Source: Methylobacter sp.
GTDB lineage: Bacteria; Pseudomonadota; Gammaproteobacteria; Methylococcales; Methylomonadaceae
Assembly (NCBI GenBank): GCA_028716975.1
Contig: JAQUOU010000013.1
Span: 38,721 to 83,799 of the forward strand
Reading direction: 5' to 3'
DNA: 45,079 nucleotides
Below are positions 1 through 7,426 of this stretch, piece by piece; positions within the stretch are counted from its first letter, which is position 1; each line of letters opens with the position of its first letter. The translations under genes were made by a program, and so were the position numbers. The notes beneath the pieces were generated by a model that worked only from the letters and a program-made list of their open reading frames with translations, ran no database searches and had not been told where the DNA came from.

Positions 1-724
1 CGCCGTCCTTGAGCAGCAAGTTCTGGGTGGAGCTGCCCTTTTCGTACAGCGCCAGCACATCGATCTTGTAGAGTTTGCCATCGCGCGCCAGGGCCACATT
101 GCTCATATCGGCGTCTTCAGTCACGCCGCCGGCACGGCTGATGGCTTCGGCAACGGTCAGCGGCGTCTCCGTCATGGACTGGATTCCCGGTGTTTTAACT
201 TCGCCGACGACGGCTGCCCGATGACTCTGGAAAGACAGCACGCGGATATCGAGTTTGACTTTCTTGAAATAGCTGGAAAGCTCGCGGGTCAATAGTGTCC
301 TGACTTCGCTGACAGTTTTCCCGGCAACTGGGATATTTCCCACATAGGGATAATACAGCTCGCCCTTTTCATCGACCACCTTACCGGCCAATTCGGGGAG
401 AATTTTTTCCCCGCCCGGATCGTTCAGTTCCGGATGCTCCCAAACCGTAATTTGCAATCTGTCCTGGGGGCCGATTCGATAAATAACTTGGTTGATATCC
501 ACAGGCGGCAGATTATTAACCTCCTGCAGCCGGGCATTTTCCCGAGCTATGATCAGATCTGCGGTAATCGGGACGATCGGAGTCTTTTCCTTGACCATCC
601 TGCCGTTCTTCATTACCGGCACTTCCAGTTCCGACATGTCGTTTTCAACTTTCATATCCATGCCCGGCGTTAAAGAGCAAGCCGGCAACAGTAAAGCCAG
701 CATCAGGGGAATTAATCTAAACAT
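1..724 (-). CDS. wza: Wza-like polysaccharide export outer-membrane lipoprotein, 3' end beyond window
   Basis: Outer-membrane channel for capsule or exopolysaccharide export in a Wzx/Wzy-type pathway. Only the first 241 residues are visible, because the gene runs off the left edge; full-length Wza is about 380. It starts with a lipoprotein signal ending in the lipobox LLPAC, so Cys16 is the lipidated residue. A polysaccharide-export (Poly_export) domain follows, with the motif YRIGPQDRLQITVWEHPEL near residues 85-105. After it comes a SLBB-type segment with AAVVGEVKTPGIQSM and the motif TVAEAISRAGG. The ATG at 724 has an AAAGGAA ribosome-binding site and follows the sugar transferase stop by 15 bases, so the two are one operon. 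The family call is firm from the motifs. The symbol is by analogy: GumB or EpsA names would be equally fair. Confidence 0.9.
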   Translation of the reverse strand, partial: MFRLIPLMLALLLPACSLTPGMDMKVENDMSELEVPVMKNGRMVKEKTPIVPITADLIIARENARLQEVNNLPPVDINQVIYRIGPQDRLQITVWEHPELNDPGGEKILPELAGKVVDEKGELYYPYVGNIPVAGKTVSEVRTLLTRELSSYFKKVKLDIRVLSFQSHRAAVVGEVKTPGIQSMTETPLTVAEAISRAGGVTEDADMSNVALARDGKLYKIDVLALYEKGSSTQNLLLKDG

Positions 725-739
725 GGCGTAACTATTCCT

Positions 740-2161
740 TTAATAAGCGTTTTTATTAATAAAACCGGTCAGCACAGTACGCAAAGCAATCTCCAGGTCG
801 AACCAGACCGACCAATGCTGGATATAATACAAATCGTGTTCGATGCGCCGGTTCAAGTCAGTGTCTCCGCGCCAGCCGTTCACTTGAGCCCAGCCGGTGA
901 TACCGGCCTTGACCATATGCTTTTTCATGTAATTGGGCACCTGCTCCTTGAAGACCTCGACAAAATCCGGGCGCTCCGGGCGCGGGCCCACCAGCGACAT
1001 ATCGCCTTTAAGCACATTAATCAGTTGCGGCAGTTCATCAAGGCTGGTCTTGCGCAAGAAACCGCCAAACCGGGTAGCCCGTTTTTCGCCAGGCTTTGCC
1101 CAAACCGCACCGGTTTTGGCTTCGGCATCCACGGGCATCGAGCGGAACTTCAGCATGGTGAACGAATGGTTGTTCCAGCCGACACGCTCTTGCCGGTAAA
1201 ACACCGGGCCCGGCGAACTCAGCTTGACGCCGGCAGCGATAAGCAGCAGTAACGGACTGATCAGAATCAACAGGATAAATGCAAACAATCTATCCACACT
1301 CTCCTTGATATAACTGTTAACGCCATGCAATGGAGAAACCGAAAAGTCCAATGTCGGAATGCCGGCCACCGTGTTCAAGCTAAGGAACTCACTTTGCTTG
1401 AGGGCAAAACAGTCGATAACCAAGCGGATACTGACCGGCAGATGCCTCAATTGATACTGCGCGCGCTCCGCCAGCGATTCGCCGGGGAACGCAACCCATA
1501 CTTCGTCAATGGCTTCCCTGGCGACTATGGCCGTAAGATCTTGCAATTCCCCGAGCCGCGGCAGCGAAAAATCATCCACCGAATGCCGGTTTTCGGACCG
1601 GTCATCGACATAACCGATAACTTGCAAACCGGCCCAGGATGAATGGTTCAGCTGACGGCTAACCGCAACGGCCATCCGGTTCAATCCGACCAAAATAATA
1701 CGGCCCTGAGACCAGCCGCGAGCACGCAACCAGTGCAACACATGGGAAAGCAAACTACGGGCGGTGAGCACGAATAACAATCCCAGCACCCACCAGGTGA
1801 CGATCCAGCGATAACTGGAGCCGAACCAGAAATGCAACCGGATCAGCGCAACAATCGAAATAACCAAAACAATGGCGGATACCCAGGCCCTGACGATACG
1901 CGCGACTTCCCCGCGCATGGCGTCATTTCGCCAGGGACGGTAAACCTGGCCGATTTCAAAAAAGATGATGGCCGCCAAAATACCCAGGGCGATCACGATC
2001 CGGTAGTCCTGATCGATGGCAAACCGGCCAAGCCAGAAATAATGGGAAACCCAAGCGGCGCCAATCAGCATGGCTATGTCGATAAGCCGCAGCAATAGGA
2101 GTACGGTGTGTCCATATTGCTTGAAGAGCCCGTTGAAGATGTTGCCCAAACCGAGTGGCAT
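740..2161 (-). CDS. wcaJ: Undecaprenyl-phosphate glucose phosphotransferase (WcaJ/EpsB type)
   Basis: Initiates exopolysaccharide repeat-unit synthesis by moving a hexose-1-phosphate from a UDP-sugar to undecaprenyl phosphate at the inner membrane. Four N-terminal membrane helices lead into a CoA-binding-like domain (GRIILVGLNRMAVAVSRQL). Another helix (LFAFILLILISPLLLLIAAG) precedes the bacterial sugar-transferase domain, which has FYRQERVGWNN, FTMLKFRSM, KTSLDELPQLINVLKGDMS, LVGPRPERP and the terminal GITGWAQVNGWRGDT. The reading frame stays open to 2248, but the ATG at 2161 (MPLGLGNIF) gives 473 residues, the usual family size, and starts just before the first helix, so I prefer it. It lies directly upstream of the Wza-like gene on the same strand. 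Family assignment is secure; glucose as the substrate is the common case and is not provable here. Confidence 0.93.
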   Translation of the reverse strand: MPLGLGNIFNGLFKQYGHTVLLLLRLIDIAMLIGAAWVSHYFWLGRFAIDQDYRIVIALGILAAIIFFEIGQVYRPWRNDAMRGEVARIVRAWVSAIVLVISIVALIRLHFWFGSSYRWIVTWWVLGLLFVLTARSLLSHVLHWLRARGWSQGRIILVGLNRMAVAVSRQLNHSSWAGLQVIGYVDDRSENRHSVDDFSLPRLGELQDLTAIVAREAIDEVWVAFPGESLAERAQYQLRHLPVSIRLVIDCFALKQSEFLSLNTVAGIPTLDFSVSPLHGVNSYIKESVDRLFAFILLILISPLLLLIAAGVKLSSPGPVFYRQERVGWNNHSFTMLKFRSMPVDAEAKTGAVWAKPGEKRATRFGGFLRKTSLDELPQLINVLKGDMSLVGPRPERPDFVEVFKEQVPNYMKKHMVKAGITGWAQVNGWRGDTDLNRRIEHDLYYIQHWSVWFDLEIALRTVLTGFINKNAY

Positions 2162-2546
2162 AATCGCTAAACCCCTATCCTGCCTATGTTCAATGATGAA
2201 CAGTGAAAACCGTCCATCCCCAAAGCCGTCGCGATCAGTGTTGCGCACTAGCCGCTATGGTTGCGTAAAGACTACAGGGGCAAGATGAGAGAAAACCTTG
2301 AGATTTGATTAAGATTTGATGAAGATTGGGTTAATTTTGGATGAGGAATCAGTTTTCGGGGCTATCGTATTTGCCAATAATTAAGCCTGAAATTAATCAA
2401 TCTTGCACGCGAAGACGGGCCTTTAAGAAATAGGATGCCACGGGCCGAACCTGTTCTAGAAATTCCTATTCATTCAGCTAAGTTAGTTTGACGGGATAAT
2501 AATGCACATTTAATATGTTCATTATTTTGTACATTTAGAGATTATT
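2162..2546. other. Intergenic region with tandem AGATTTGATT repeats
   Basis: A divergent spacer between the exopolysaccharide operon (minus) and the toxin-antitoxin operon (plus). An 11-base direct repeat (AGATTTGATTA then AGATTTGATGA) sits at 2301-2322, with a third partial copy after it. It is upstream of the sugar transferase and could be a regulator site, which is inference. I see no gene in it. Confidence 0.4.
2488..2516 (+). promoter_or_regulatory. Putative sigma-70 promoter of the Phd/PIN operon
   Basis: TTGACG at 2488-2493 and TAATAT at 2511-2516 are separated by 17 bases, a good sigma-70 match 30 bases before the antitoxin ATG. The AT-rich stretch between the -10 and the ATG contains ACATTTAATATGT-like symmetry, where an autoregulating antitoxin could bind. 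That second point is inference. Confidence 0.5.
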
Positions 2547-2774
2547 ATGAAACAAGCTACTTTCACAGAAGTCCGCAACCACGCCAAGCAGTATTTTGAT
2601 CTCGTCGAGTCAGGCGAATCCGTACGTGTACTGCGCAATGGAAAACCTATTGCCGACATCGTTCCGGTAGTGCCCGATTTACCTTCCTGGAAGCGGCGCA
2701 AGGCGCAACCCCTGGTACTGGATGGCGTTTCCGTCAGCCGTATGATTCTGGAAGAACGCGAAGCCGAAATCTGA
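2547..2774 (+). CDS. Phd/YefM-family antitoxin
   Basis: A 75-residue antitoxin expected to bind and neutralise the PIN-domain RNase encoded next to it, and to repress the shared promoter. The N-terminal half shows the Phd/YefM fold pattern: TFTEVRNHAKQYFDLVESGE, then VRVLRNGKPIADIVPV. The C-terminal tail (KRRKAQPLVLDGVSVSRMIL) is the usual toxin-wrapping segment. A promoter lies 30 bases upstream. The toxin starts 4 bases after this stop codon, the classic antitoxin-first coupled arrangement. The family call is confident; activity is untested. Confidence 0.88.
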   Translation: MKQATFTEVRNHAKQYFDLVESGESVRVLRNGKPIADIVPVVPDLPSWKRRKAQPLVLDGVSVSRMILEEREAEI

Positions 2775-2778
2775 GGAA

Positions 2779-3198
2779 GTGTCCGATGCTGGTTTTTTTG
2801 ATACATCAGCCTTTGTCAAACGCTATGTCAATGAACCCGGAACCGACAACGTACTCGAGTGGTGCGACAAGGCAACGGAAATAGGCTTGGCCGGCATTGC
2901 GCTTCCCGAGATCATTTCCGCCTTTTGCCGCCTGCACAGGGAAGGCAGGATCACCGACGCGCAATATCGGCAACTCAAATCATTGTTAATGACAGATATC
3001 GAAGATGCGGCCCTATGCGATCTCGCTCCGGAAGTATTAGCACAGGCGATTACGTGTCTCGAAAACAATGTGCTGCGCGGTAGGGACGCCATCCATATCG
3101 GCAGTGCAGTGGTTCTGAAAGCAGATGTTTTTGTCTCTTCCGACAAACGCCAGTGCGAAGCAGCTAACCGTGCGGGGCTGCTGGTTGAGTTGGTGTAA
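2779..3198 (+). CDS. VapC-like PIN-domain ribonuclease toxin
   Basis: A predicted Mg-dependent endoribonuclease of the PIN family (139 residues) that cleaves RNA when its antitoxin is degraded. The acidic active-site residues are all present: Asp8 in FFDTSAFVKRY, Glu in LPEIISAFCR, Asp in RGRDAIHIGSA and Asp in VSSDKRQ. The start is a GTG with GAGGAA immediately before it. That unusually tight spacing suggests translation is coupled to the antitoxin stop 4 bases upstream. Nothing indicates truncation. The PIN family is clear; the target RNA is unknown. Confidence 0.9.
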   Translation: MSDAGFFDTSAFVKRYVNEPGTDNVLEWCDKATEIGLAGIALPEIISAFCRLHREGRITDAQYRQLKSLLMTDIEDAALCDLAPEVLAQAITCLENNVLRGRDAIHIGSAVVLKADVFVSSDKRQCEAANRAGLLVELV

Positions 3199-3206
3199 TG
3201 CTGTAA

Positions 3207-3344
3207 GGCGGATTCGCGTAGCAATCCGCCACGACCGGAGCCTTGAACCTGATTCTCGCTCGGATTTTCCCCAACAGGTATCTTTTATGCCCGATTGTAT
3301 TGGATATTGTGCGTTGATTGGCGGTTCGCTGAAGCGAAACCGCC
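3207..3344. repeat. Two REP-like hairpins downstream of the toxin gene
   Basis: The first hairpin is GGCGGATT (3207-3214) against AATCCGCC (3223-3230). The second is GGCGGTTCGCT (3320-3330) against AGCGAAACCGCC (3333-3344), with one bulged A. Both share the GGCGG(A/T)T arm and lie about 90 bases apart. This is typical of dispersed REP-type intergenic palindromes. They may stabilise or end the toxin-antitoxin transcript. Confidence 0.7.
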
Positions 3345-3440
3345 CTACGAACTACGAACTGAGTTTATTGCCTAGAATGTGTCGATCAGAAATAATATAC
3401 AGAAACTATACATTCACTGGTTAGCCGCGCGATTTTATAC

Positions 3441-3689
3441 ATGAATGATTCGTTAATTAGAACTCGAAATTACTGGAAATATGCTTTTTGCGTATTATTA
3501 CTCGTGAGTTTGATTATTCTTGGACTTGGGCTTAAATGTTGGCTTGCTAGAACCAATTTCGCCATAAACAATTATTATGTCGAAAAGAGTTACAATTCCC
3601 TGAAATATGATTTCGATGCCATTGCTAAATTATTTTTCGCTTTTAATCCTTTAATGTCGCCTGATAGTTTACTTAATGAGCCCGCGTAA
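3441..3689 (+). CDS. Small hypothetical single-pass membrane protein
   Basis: An 82-residue open frame with one strong hydrophobic helix (YAFCVLLLVSLIILGLGLKC, about residues 14-33) after a short basic N-terminus, then a polar tail. I recognise no family. There is no convincing ribosome-binding site before the ATG. The base composition is AT-rich relative to neighbours. It stands alone between the REP-like hairpins and a minus-strand gene. It may be a remnant of horizontally acquired DNA or a chance frame. Confidence 0.35.
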   Translation: MNDSLIRTRNYWKYAFCVLLLVSLIILGLGLKCWLARTNFAINNYYVEKSYNSLKYDFDAIAKLFFAFNPLMSPDSLLNEPA

Positions 3690-3842
3690 ATTGGGCTGAA
3701 TGCAATGAAGCCCAACAGTTCAAATTCCATTCGCTCCAGCCAGATAGGCCGGCCATGCTGTTCATGCCCGACAGTTCCACGCTCTACCATAGTGAGGGAT
3801 TTCGGTTTTTCCTAGCGCGGCTTACTTATCGAACACCAATAT

Positions 3843-3870
3843 GCCGGGCAACGAAAAGAGGCTGCCCGGC
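3843..3870. repeat. Perfect 8-bp hairpin after the NlpE-like gene
   Basis: GCCGGGCA (3843-3850) pairs exactly with TGCCCGGC (3863-3870) around a 12-base loop, just downstream of the minus-strand NlpE-like stop codon. No T tract follows on the minus strand, so an intrinsic terminator is not proven. Confidence 0.4.
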
Positions 3871-3916
3871 TGACCGGTAATTGAAAATCCGTTTATCCAA
3901 AATTCAGGGCACCTCC

Positions 3917-4450
3917 CTAGTGAATATGCACCTCGCGTGACTTTACCGTATCGCTTCTGCGCAAGATATAGTGATCTGCCAGCTCGCCCGTTATCCGGGC
4001 TCCTTCGCTATTAAGCTGAATGAGCGTCCCTTCATTTTCAATATGATATTGCCGTGTGCCTGATTCCTTGCGCGGTGTCAAAACAACAGTATGGTTTTCA
4101 TCATTCCAGCTATATTTGCCTTTTTCATAATACTCCCTTGAGGATTCCCTGGCGGGCTGAGTCACCAACAGATAATTGTTATTTTGTTTTAAGGACAGTG
4201 TCGTTTTAATCCCATTGCAATCGTCGCAAGGCAGGAAACCGTAAAAAACGCCATGAAATTCCAGGCTCTTATCGATAGGGTTTGTATGGGCTGCGTGTTC
4301 TGTTTGTTGCTGATTGGTCAATTCACGCGCCTTGAGGACTTTTTCTTGAATTTGCATGTCTGATTCCGCCATTGCAGGGCGTAAAGCTAAAAGCAGGGCG
4401 CTAAAAAAAATCAAAGCCGGATTTTGTAATTGTTTTTTTAATATTTGCAT
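3917..4450 (-). CDS. Exported NlpE-like (copper resistance/envelope stress) protein
   Basis: A 177-residue periplasmic protein with an NlpE N-terminal beta-barrel-like domain. In the family this domain relates to copper handling and to surface sensing through Cpx. The diagnostic motif is FYGFLPCDDCNGIKTTLSL, with the CxxC pair that in NlpE follows the small barrel start. The usual NlpE strand pattern runs to ITGELADHYILRR. Unlike E. coli NlpE there is no lipobox: the signal peptide ends RPAMAESD, a signal-peptidase I site, so this protein is probably soluble in the periplasm. It is isolated from other genes. The family call rests on the CxxC motif and strand pattern; the function is inferred. 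Confidence 0.75.
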   Translation of the reverse strand: MQILKKQLQNPALIFFSALLLALRPAMAESDMQIQEKVLKARELTNQQQTEHAAHTNPIDKSLEFHGVFYGFLPCDDCNGIKTTLSLKQNNNYLLVTQPARESSREYYEKGKYSWNDENHTVVLTPRKESGTRQYHIENEGTLIQLNSEGARITGELADHYILRRSDTVKSREVHIH

Positions 4451-4875
4451 ATAAGTACCTCTTTTGGTGAGTCGAGCGAGTTATTTGGTAAGTTGCCTGA
4501 CATCAGCAAACTTTTTGGCAAACTTTTTGCCCCGCGCGTTTTTCTTGCCATTAATAAATATGCGCCCCGTCGTGAAATAAATATTTCCACGGATTTGTTT
4601 GTGTAAGTCCCAGCCTGCTTTTAAGTCCCAGCCTGCTTTAATGAGGGCGAAGCATAAAGTGCATATAGATGCTGTTTTAGGAAAGTGCATTTTTTGTCCG
4701 TCATACTCGTGTTTCTTCAATTGCTTTCATATTCGACATTACGATACTAAAAATTTAGCAATGACTTTCAAGCTTACTATTTTAGCATCTTGCACCGCAA
4801 TGTCGGGCAAGGATACCAACAATAGGCGCTTTAGGCGAAGCTGTTGCCCGACCATTTAGCGGTATTGAAATTAAC
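4451..4875. other. Gene-poor stretch with a tandem duplication and a long hairpin
   Basis: No convincing gene. A minus-strand frame at 4481-4720 is open, but its protein looks like nothing known. It contains the tandem duplication described separately. TCGGGCAA (4803-4810) and TTGCCCGA (4844-4851) can pair over a 33-base loop, near the end of the next minus-strand gene. Confidence 0.4.
4605..4640. repeat. 18-bp tandem duplication
   Basis: AAGTCCCAGCCTGCTTTT at 4605-4622 is followed at once by AAGTCCCAGCCTGCTTTA at 4623-4640: two units of 18 bases differing only in the last base. In the minus-strand frame it would double the residues KAGWDL without breaking the frame. Confidence 0.85.
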
Positions 4876-5043
4876 TTATATGCCCATCAGCCGTTTATAG
4901 TCAACTTGCGACAGCACATACACAGGACTGGCAGAAATCGGGATGTCAGCATTCCCCTTGGCGTCAACCGGCAATTCCCGGACGCGTCCCAGCGCAACCC
5001 ACACCGTATGTACCGCGAGAAGAAATAGAATCAATGCTTTCAT
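4876..5043 (-). CDS. Small exported protein or C-terminal gene remnant
   Basis: A 55-residue frame if started at the ATG at 5043. It opens with a signal-like helix (MKALILFLLAVHTVWVALG) followed by a short tail ending IPISASPVYVLSQVDYKRL. The phrase ISASPVYV resembles the closing strand of some glycoside-hydrolase or beta-sandwich proteins, so this might be the tail of a decayed gene joined to a new start. No ribosome-binding site is obvious. I do not recognise a family and would not assign a function. Confidence 0.35.
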   Translation of the reverse strand: MKALILFLLAVHTVWVALGRVRELPVDAKGNADIPISASPVYVLSQVDYKRLMGI

Positions 5044-5115
5044 AGCTAATGAACGTTTGGATGTGGGGTAAACTGATGTATTCGCAAGATGGTAAGCGAT
5101 GCCATACAAGGTGTG

Positions 5116-5132
5116 TATAATAGCGGCTATTA
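5116..5132 (+). promoter_or_regulatory. Candidate promoter -10 with overlapping palindrome
   Basis: TATAAT at 5116-5121 overlaps a perfect palindrome TAATAG-CGG-CTATTA (5118-5132) about 130 bases before the first kinase gene. A regulator bound there would block the -10, which would suit autoregulation of the signalling operon. No good -35 is seen. The role is inferred. Confidence 0.4.
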
Positions 5133-5260
5133 AGTCTGGCCAGCTACCAATGTATCAATTTACGTTCGGATGTTTCGCTGCCGGAACGGATTCCCGTGCA
5201 GCGCCGCATCCTCAATGAATAATAGAGAGTATTACTTTTGACGTTCAAACACGGAAATCA

Positions 5261-6817
5261 ATGAAAGAGCGTATTACCCATTTTATTCCGGATATTTTCA
5301 GAAAACCGGATTTGTCGAGACTTTGGTTGATAGTAGCGGGACAGTTTAACTCTCTTGGCAGCCGGATAAAATTCAAAAATATTTTATCGCTGAAATCTCT
5401 TATCGTTCTAGGCTTTGTGATTGCCGTTATCCCTCTTTTTCTTGCCGTCATGTATGCGGCTTTCGGCATGCGCGAAACCTCGGCATTGGGCCGGACAATC
5501 AATTCCCAGGTCTTCGAGCAGACTAAGGCGATACGCCTGGTTTTGCAAAAGACGGCCGATATTGAGCGAAAAGCCAGATTATTCGTTCTGCTGTCGGATC
5601 CGGCAATACGCCAGCCTTATGAGCAACACTCCTATGAAAGTACGCGGGCATCATTCAAACAGGCTTTGAGCGAGTTATTAAAATTACAGGTAGATAATAA
5701 AATTGCCCTATTGGTCAATGAGTTATCGGAAAAGGAAAACTTGATTTATCAACAGATCATTGATTCAGCGAGTGAAAATAATCCTACATTGCCGGTCGAT
5801 GAAGCGTTCCAGGGGTTGCGTGAGTCCTCCTTTAGCCTTTCGCGTGAATTCGAGAATCATGTTGATCATGAATTCAACCAATTGCGCCAGCAATCAGAAT
5901 CCCTTGAACAAGGACTATTAATCAAGGGCGCGGTTCTGTTGACAATCTCGTTTATTTTTATCGCGCTGCTACTGGCCGTGCTTTCACGTTCAATGCGGCA
6001 ACTGGATGCCTCGATCCGCCGCCTGGGTTCGGGGGAGCTCGATGAACCGATAGCTGTTACCGGCCCTTCGGATCTGCGCTATCTGGGCAATCGCCTGGAA
6101 TGGCTGCGAACGCATTTAATGGAGCTGGAGGTTTCCAAGCAGCAGTTCATGCACAACGTAGCCCGCGAGATCGACCTGCCGCTGGAGAGTATCCGCGAAG
6201 GCGCGGAACACCTTGTAAACGAGACGGATGAAGAGCCGGACAGCGCGCGACAGGACATCGCGCGGCTATTATGCACCCATGTTGACAAGCTGAAAACAGT
6301 ATCCGGGGAATTGCTTCGTTATAGCCAAATCAACTCGAAACCGGAAATGAACCGCAAGGAAACCATCAATATGAGGTACTTGCTTGAATCAGTCATCGAG
6401 GATTTTCAACCCCGCCTTCAGGCCAAGTCGATTAGCTTGAAAAAACTGGTCAGGCCAGTCGAAATGTCCGGAATCCACGAGCAGTTGCGAAGTATTATCG
6501 AGCAGTTGATAGCGAATGCGGTGAAATATTCACCCGCGAATGGCGAAATACGCATCATACTTCGCGATTCAGGCACGCAGATGGAATTGGAAGTCGAAGA
6601 TGAGGGTCCGGGTATTGAACCCAATGAACGCTCGCATGTGTTCGAACCTTTTTTCCGCGGCAAGGCCCAGTGCCACGAGTGGGTCGAAGGTCCAGGCTTA
6701 GGGCTGGCTATTGTCAAGGAATATGTCGCCAACCACCAGGGCACAGTCGATATTATTGACTCAAGACAAGATCAGCAAGGAGCCCGCCTCCGCGTTCAAA
6801 TACCGCTAACCGGATAG
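5261..6817 (+). CDS. GlrK/QseE-like sensor kinase lacking the phospho-accepting histidine
   Basis: A membrane sensor of 518 residues built like GlrK/QseE. Helix 1 is at about 46-68, followed by a periplasmic helical domain, helix 2 at about 222-243, HAMP, a dimerisation segment and a C-terminal HATPase. In the dimerisation segment the family pattern F..(H)VSHELKTPL.SIREG reads FMHNVAREIDLPLESIREGAEHL. The conserved His is Arg302, and the following Leu-Lys-Thr is replaced too. The ATP-binding part is well kept: EQLIANAVKYSP (N box), DEGPGIE (G1), FEPFFRG (F box) and GPGLGLAIVKEY (G2). It therefore probably binds ATP but cannot autophosphorylate at the normal site. It is first in a four-gene cluster with a lipoprotein, a second intact kinase and a regulator. 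It may act as a regulatory partner of the second kinase; that is inference. Confidence 0.9.
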   Translation: MKERITHFIPDIFRKPDLSRLWLIVAGQFNSLGSRIKFKNILSLKSLIVLGFVIAVIPLFLAVMYAAFGMRETSALGRTINSQVFEQTKAIRLVLQKTADIERKARLFVLLSDPAIRQPYEQHSYESTRASFKQALSELLKLQVDNKIALLVNELSEKENLIYQQIIDSASENNPTLPVDEAFQGLRESSFSLSREFENHVDHEFNQLRQQSESLEQGLLIKGAVLLTISFIFIALLLAVLSRSMRQLDASIRRLGSGELDEPIAVTGPSDLRYLGNRLEWLRTHLMELEVSKQQFMHNVAREIDLPLESIREGAEHLVNETDEEPDSARQDIARLLCTHVDKLKTVSGELLRYSQINSKPEMNRKETINMRYLLESVIEDFQPRLQAKSISLKKLVRPVEMSGIHEQLRSIIEQLIANAVKYSPANGEIRIILRDSGTQMELEVEDEGPGIEPNERSHVFEPFFRGKAQCHEWVEGPGLGLAIVKEYVANHQGTVDIIDSRQDQQGARLRVQIPLTG

Positions 6818-6845
6818 GCTTGAAGAATAGGGAATAAAGATTTCT

Positions 6846-7421
6846 ATGCTGTCATTGCTTTCTATGCGAAGCGTAAGCTTGGCGCTAAGTCTTTTGCTGC
6901 TGGCCGGATGCGCTCATCTTAATTCCGGTTGGGACGGTTATTCAAATTCTTATAATGATCCCTATGCCCAGTCCGAATTTGATGAACTGCTTGGTTTCGG
7001 CGCAAATATGGCCCAGATATCGCCATCGTCACGCGCCGAGGTGTGCCGGACTCTGCTGAAGCGTCAAAAAAATTCTCGCGGCGCAGGGATTCAGCTACAC
7101 CTGATGGTAGGCCGTTTACTTTCCGATGCCTGTGGCGAAATTCCCAGAATTCTGAACGGCGTAAGCTCTATTCCGCCATTGAGCCTGGCGGATGAACGGA
7201 TGCGGAGATTTGTCTCTATTCAAACGGAAGCCTTAAAACGTTTGCACAATATGTCGAGAAAACTCGGTTCGCTGGAGCGCAAACAAAAAACAGTCCAATC
7301 CGTGCTGGAATCGAAAGATACGAAGGGATCGAAGAAAAATGAAACTCGCCTTCTACGAGAAAAGCTGGAAGCGATCAGGTCCATGGAAAAACACCTGGAT
7401 GAGAGCGGGGATACAAATTAG
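6846..7421 (+). CDS. QseG-like outer-membrane lipoprotein between two sensor kinases
   Basis: A 191-residue lipoprotein. The signal peptide ends LLLLAGC, making Cys22 the lipidated residue. The mature part has a Tyr/Ser-rich linker (NSGWDGYSNSYNDPY), a helical central domain and a charged C-terminal coiled coil from about residue 135 to the end. Its position, right after a GlrK/QseE-like gene, matches qseG (yfhG) in enterobacteria. In those organisms the lipoprotein touches the kinase's periplasmic domain and controls it. Sequence similarity to QseG cannot be verified by eye beyond size, lipobox and coiled coil, so the assignment rests on gene order. Its stop is 5 bases before the next kinase start. 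Confidence 0.7.
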   Translation: MLSLLSMRSVSLALSLLLLAGCAHLNSGWDGYSNSYNDPYAQSEFDELLGFGANMAQISPSSRAEVCRTLLKRQKNSRGAGIQLHLMVGRLLSDACGEIPRILNGVSSIPPLSLADERMRRFVSIQTEALKRLHNMSRKLGSLERKQKTVQSVLESKDTKGSKKNETRLLREKLEAIRSMEKHLDESGDTN

Positions 7422-7426
7422 AACGC

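Noticed and set aside
815..1642. Several plus-strand frames of 88-145 residues
   Set aside because: They lie opposite the well-supported sugar transferase and are complementary-strand shadows.
4481..4720. 79-residue minus-strand open frame
   Set aside because: No ribosome-binding site, no recognisable protein, and partly made from an 18-bp tandem duplication; left as non-coding.
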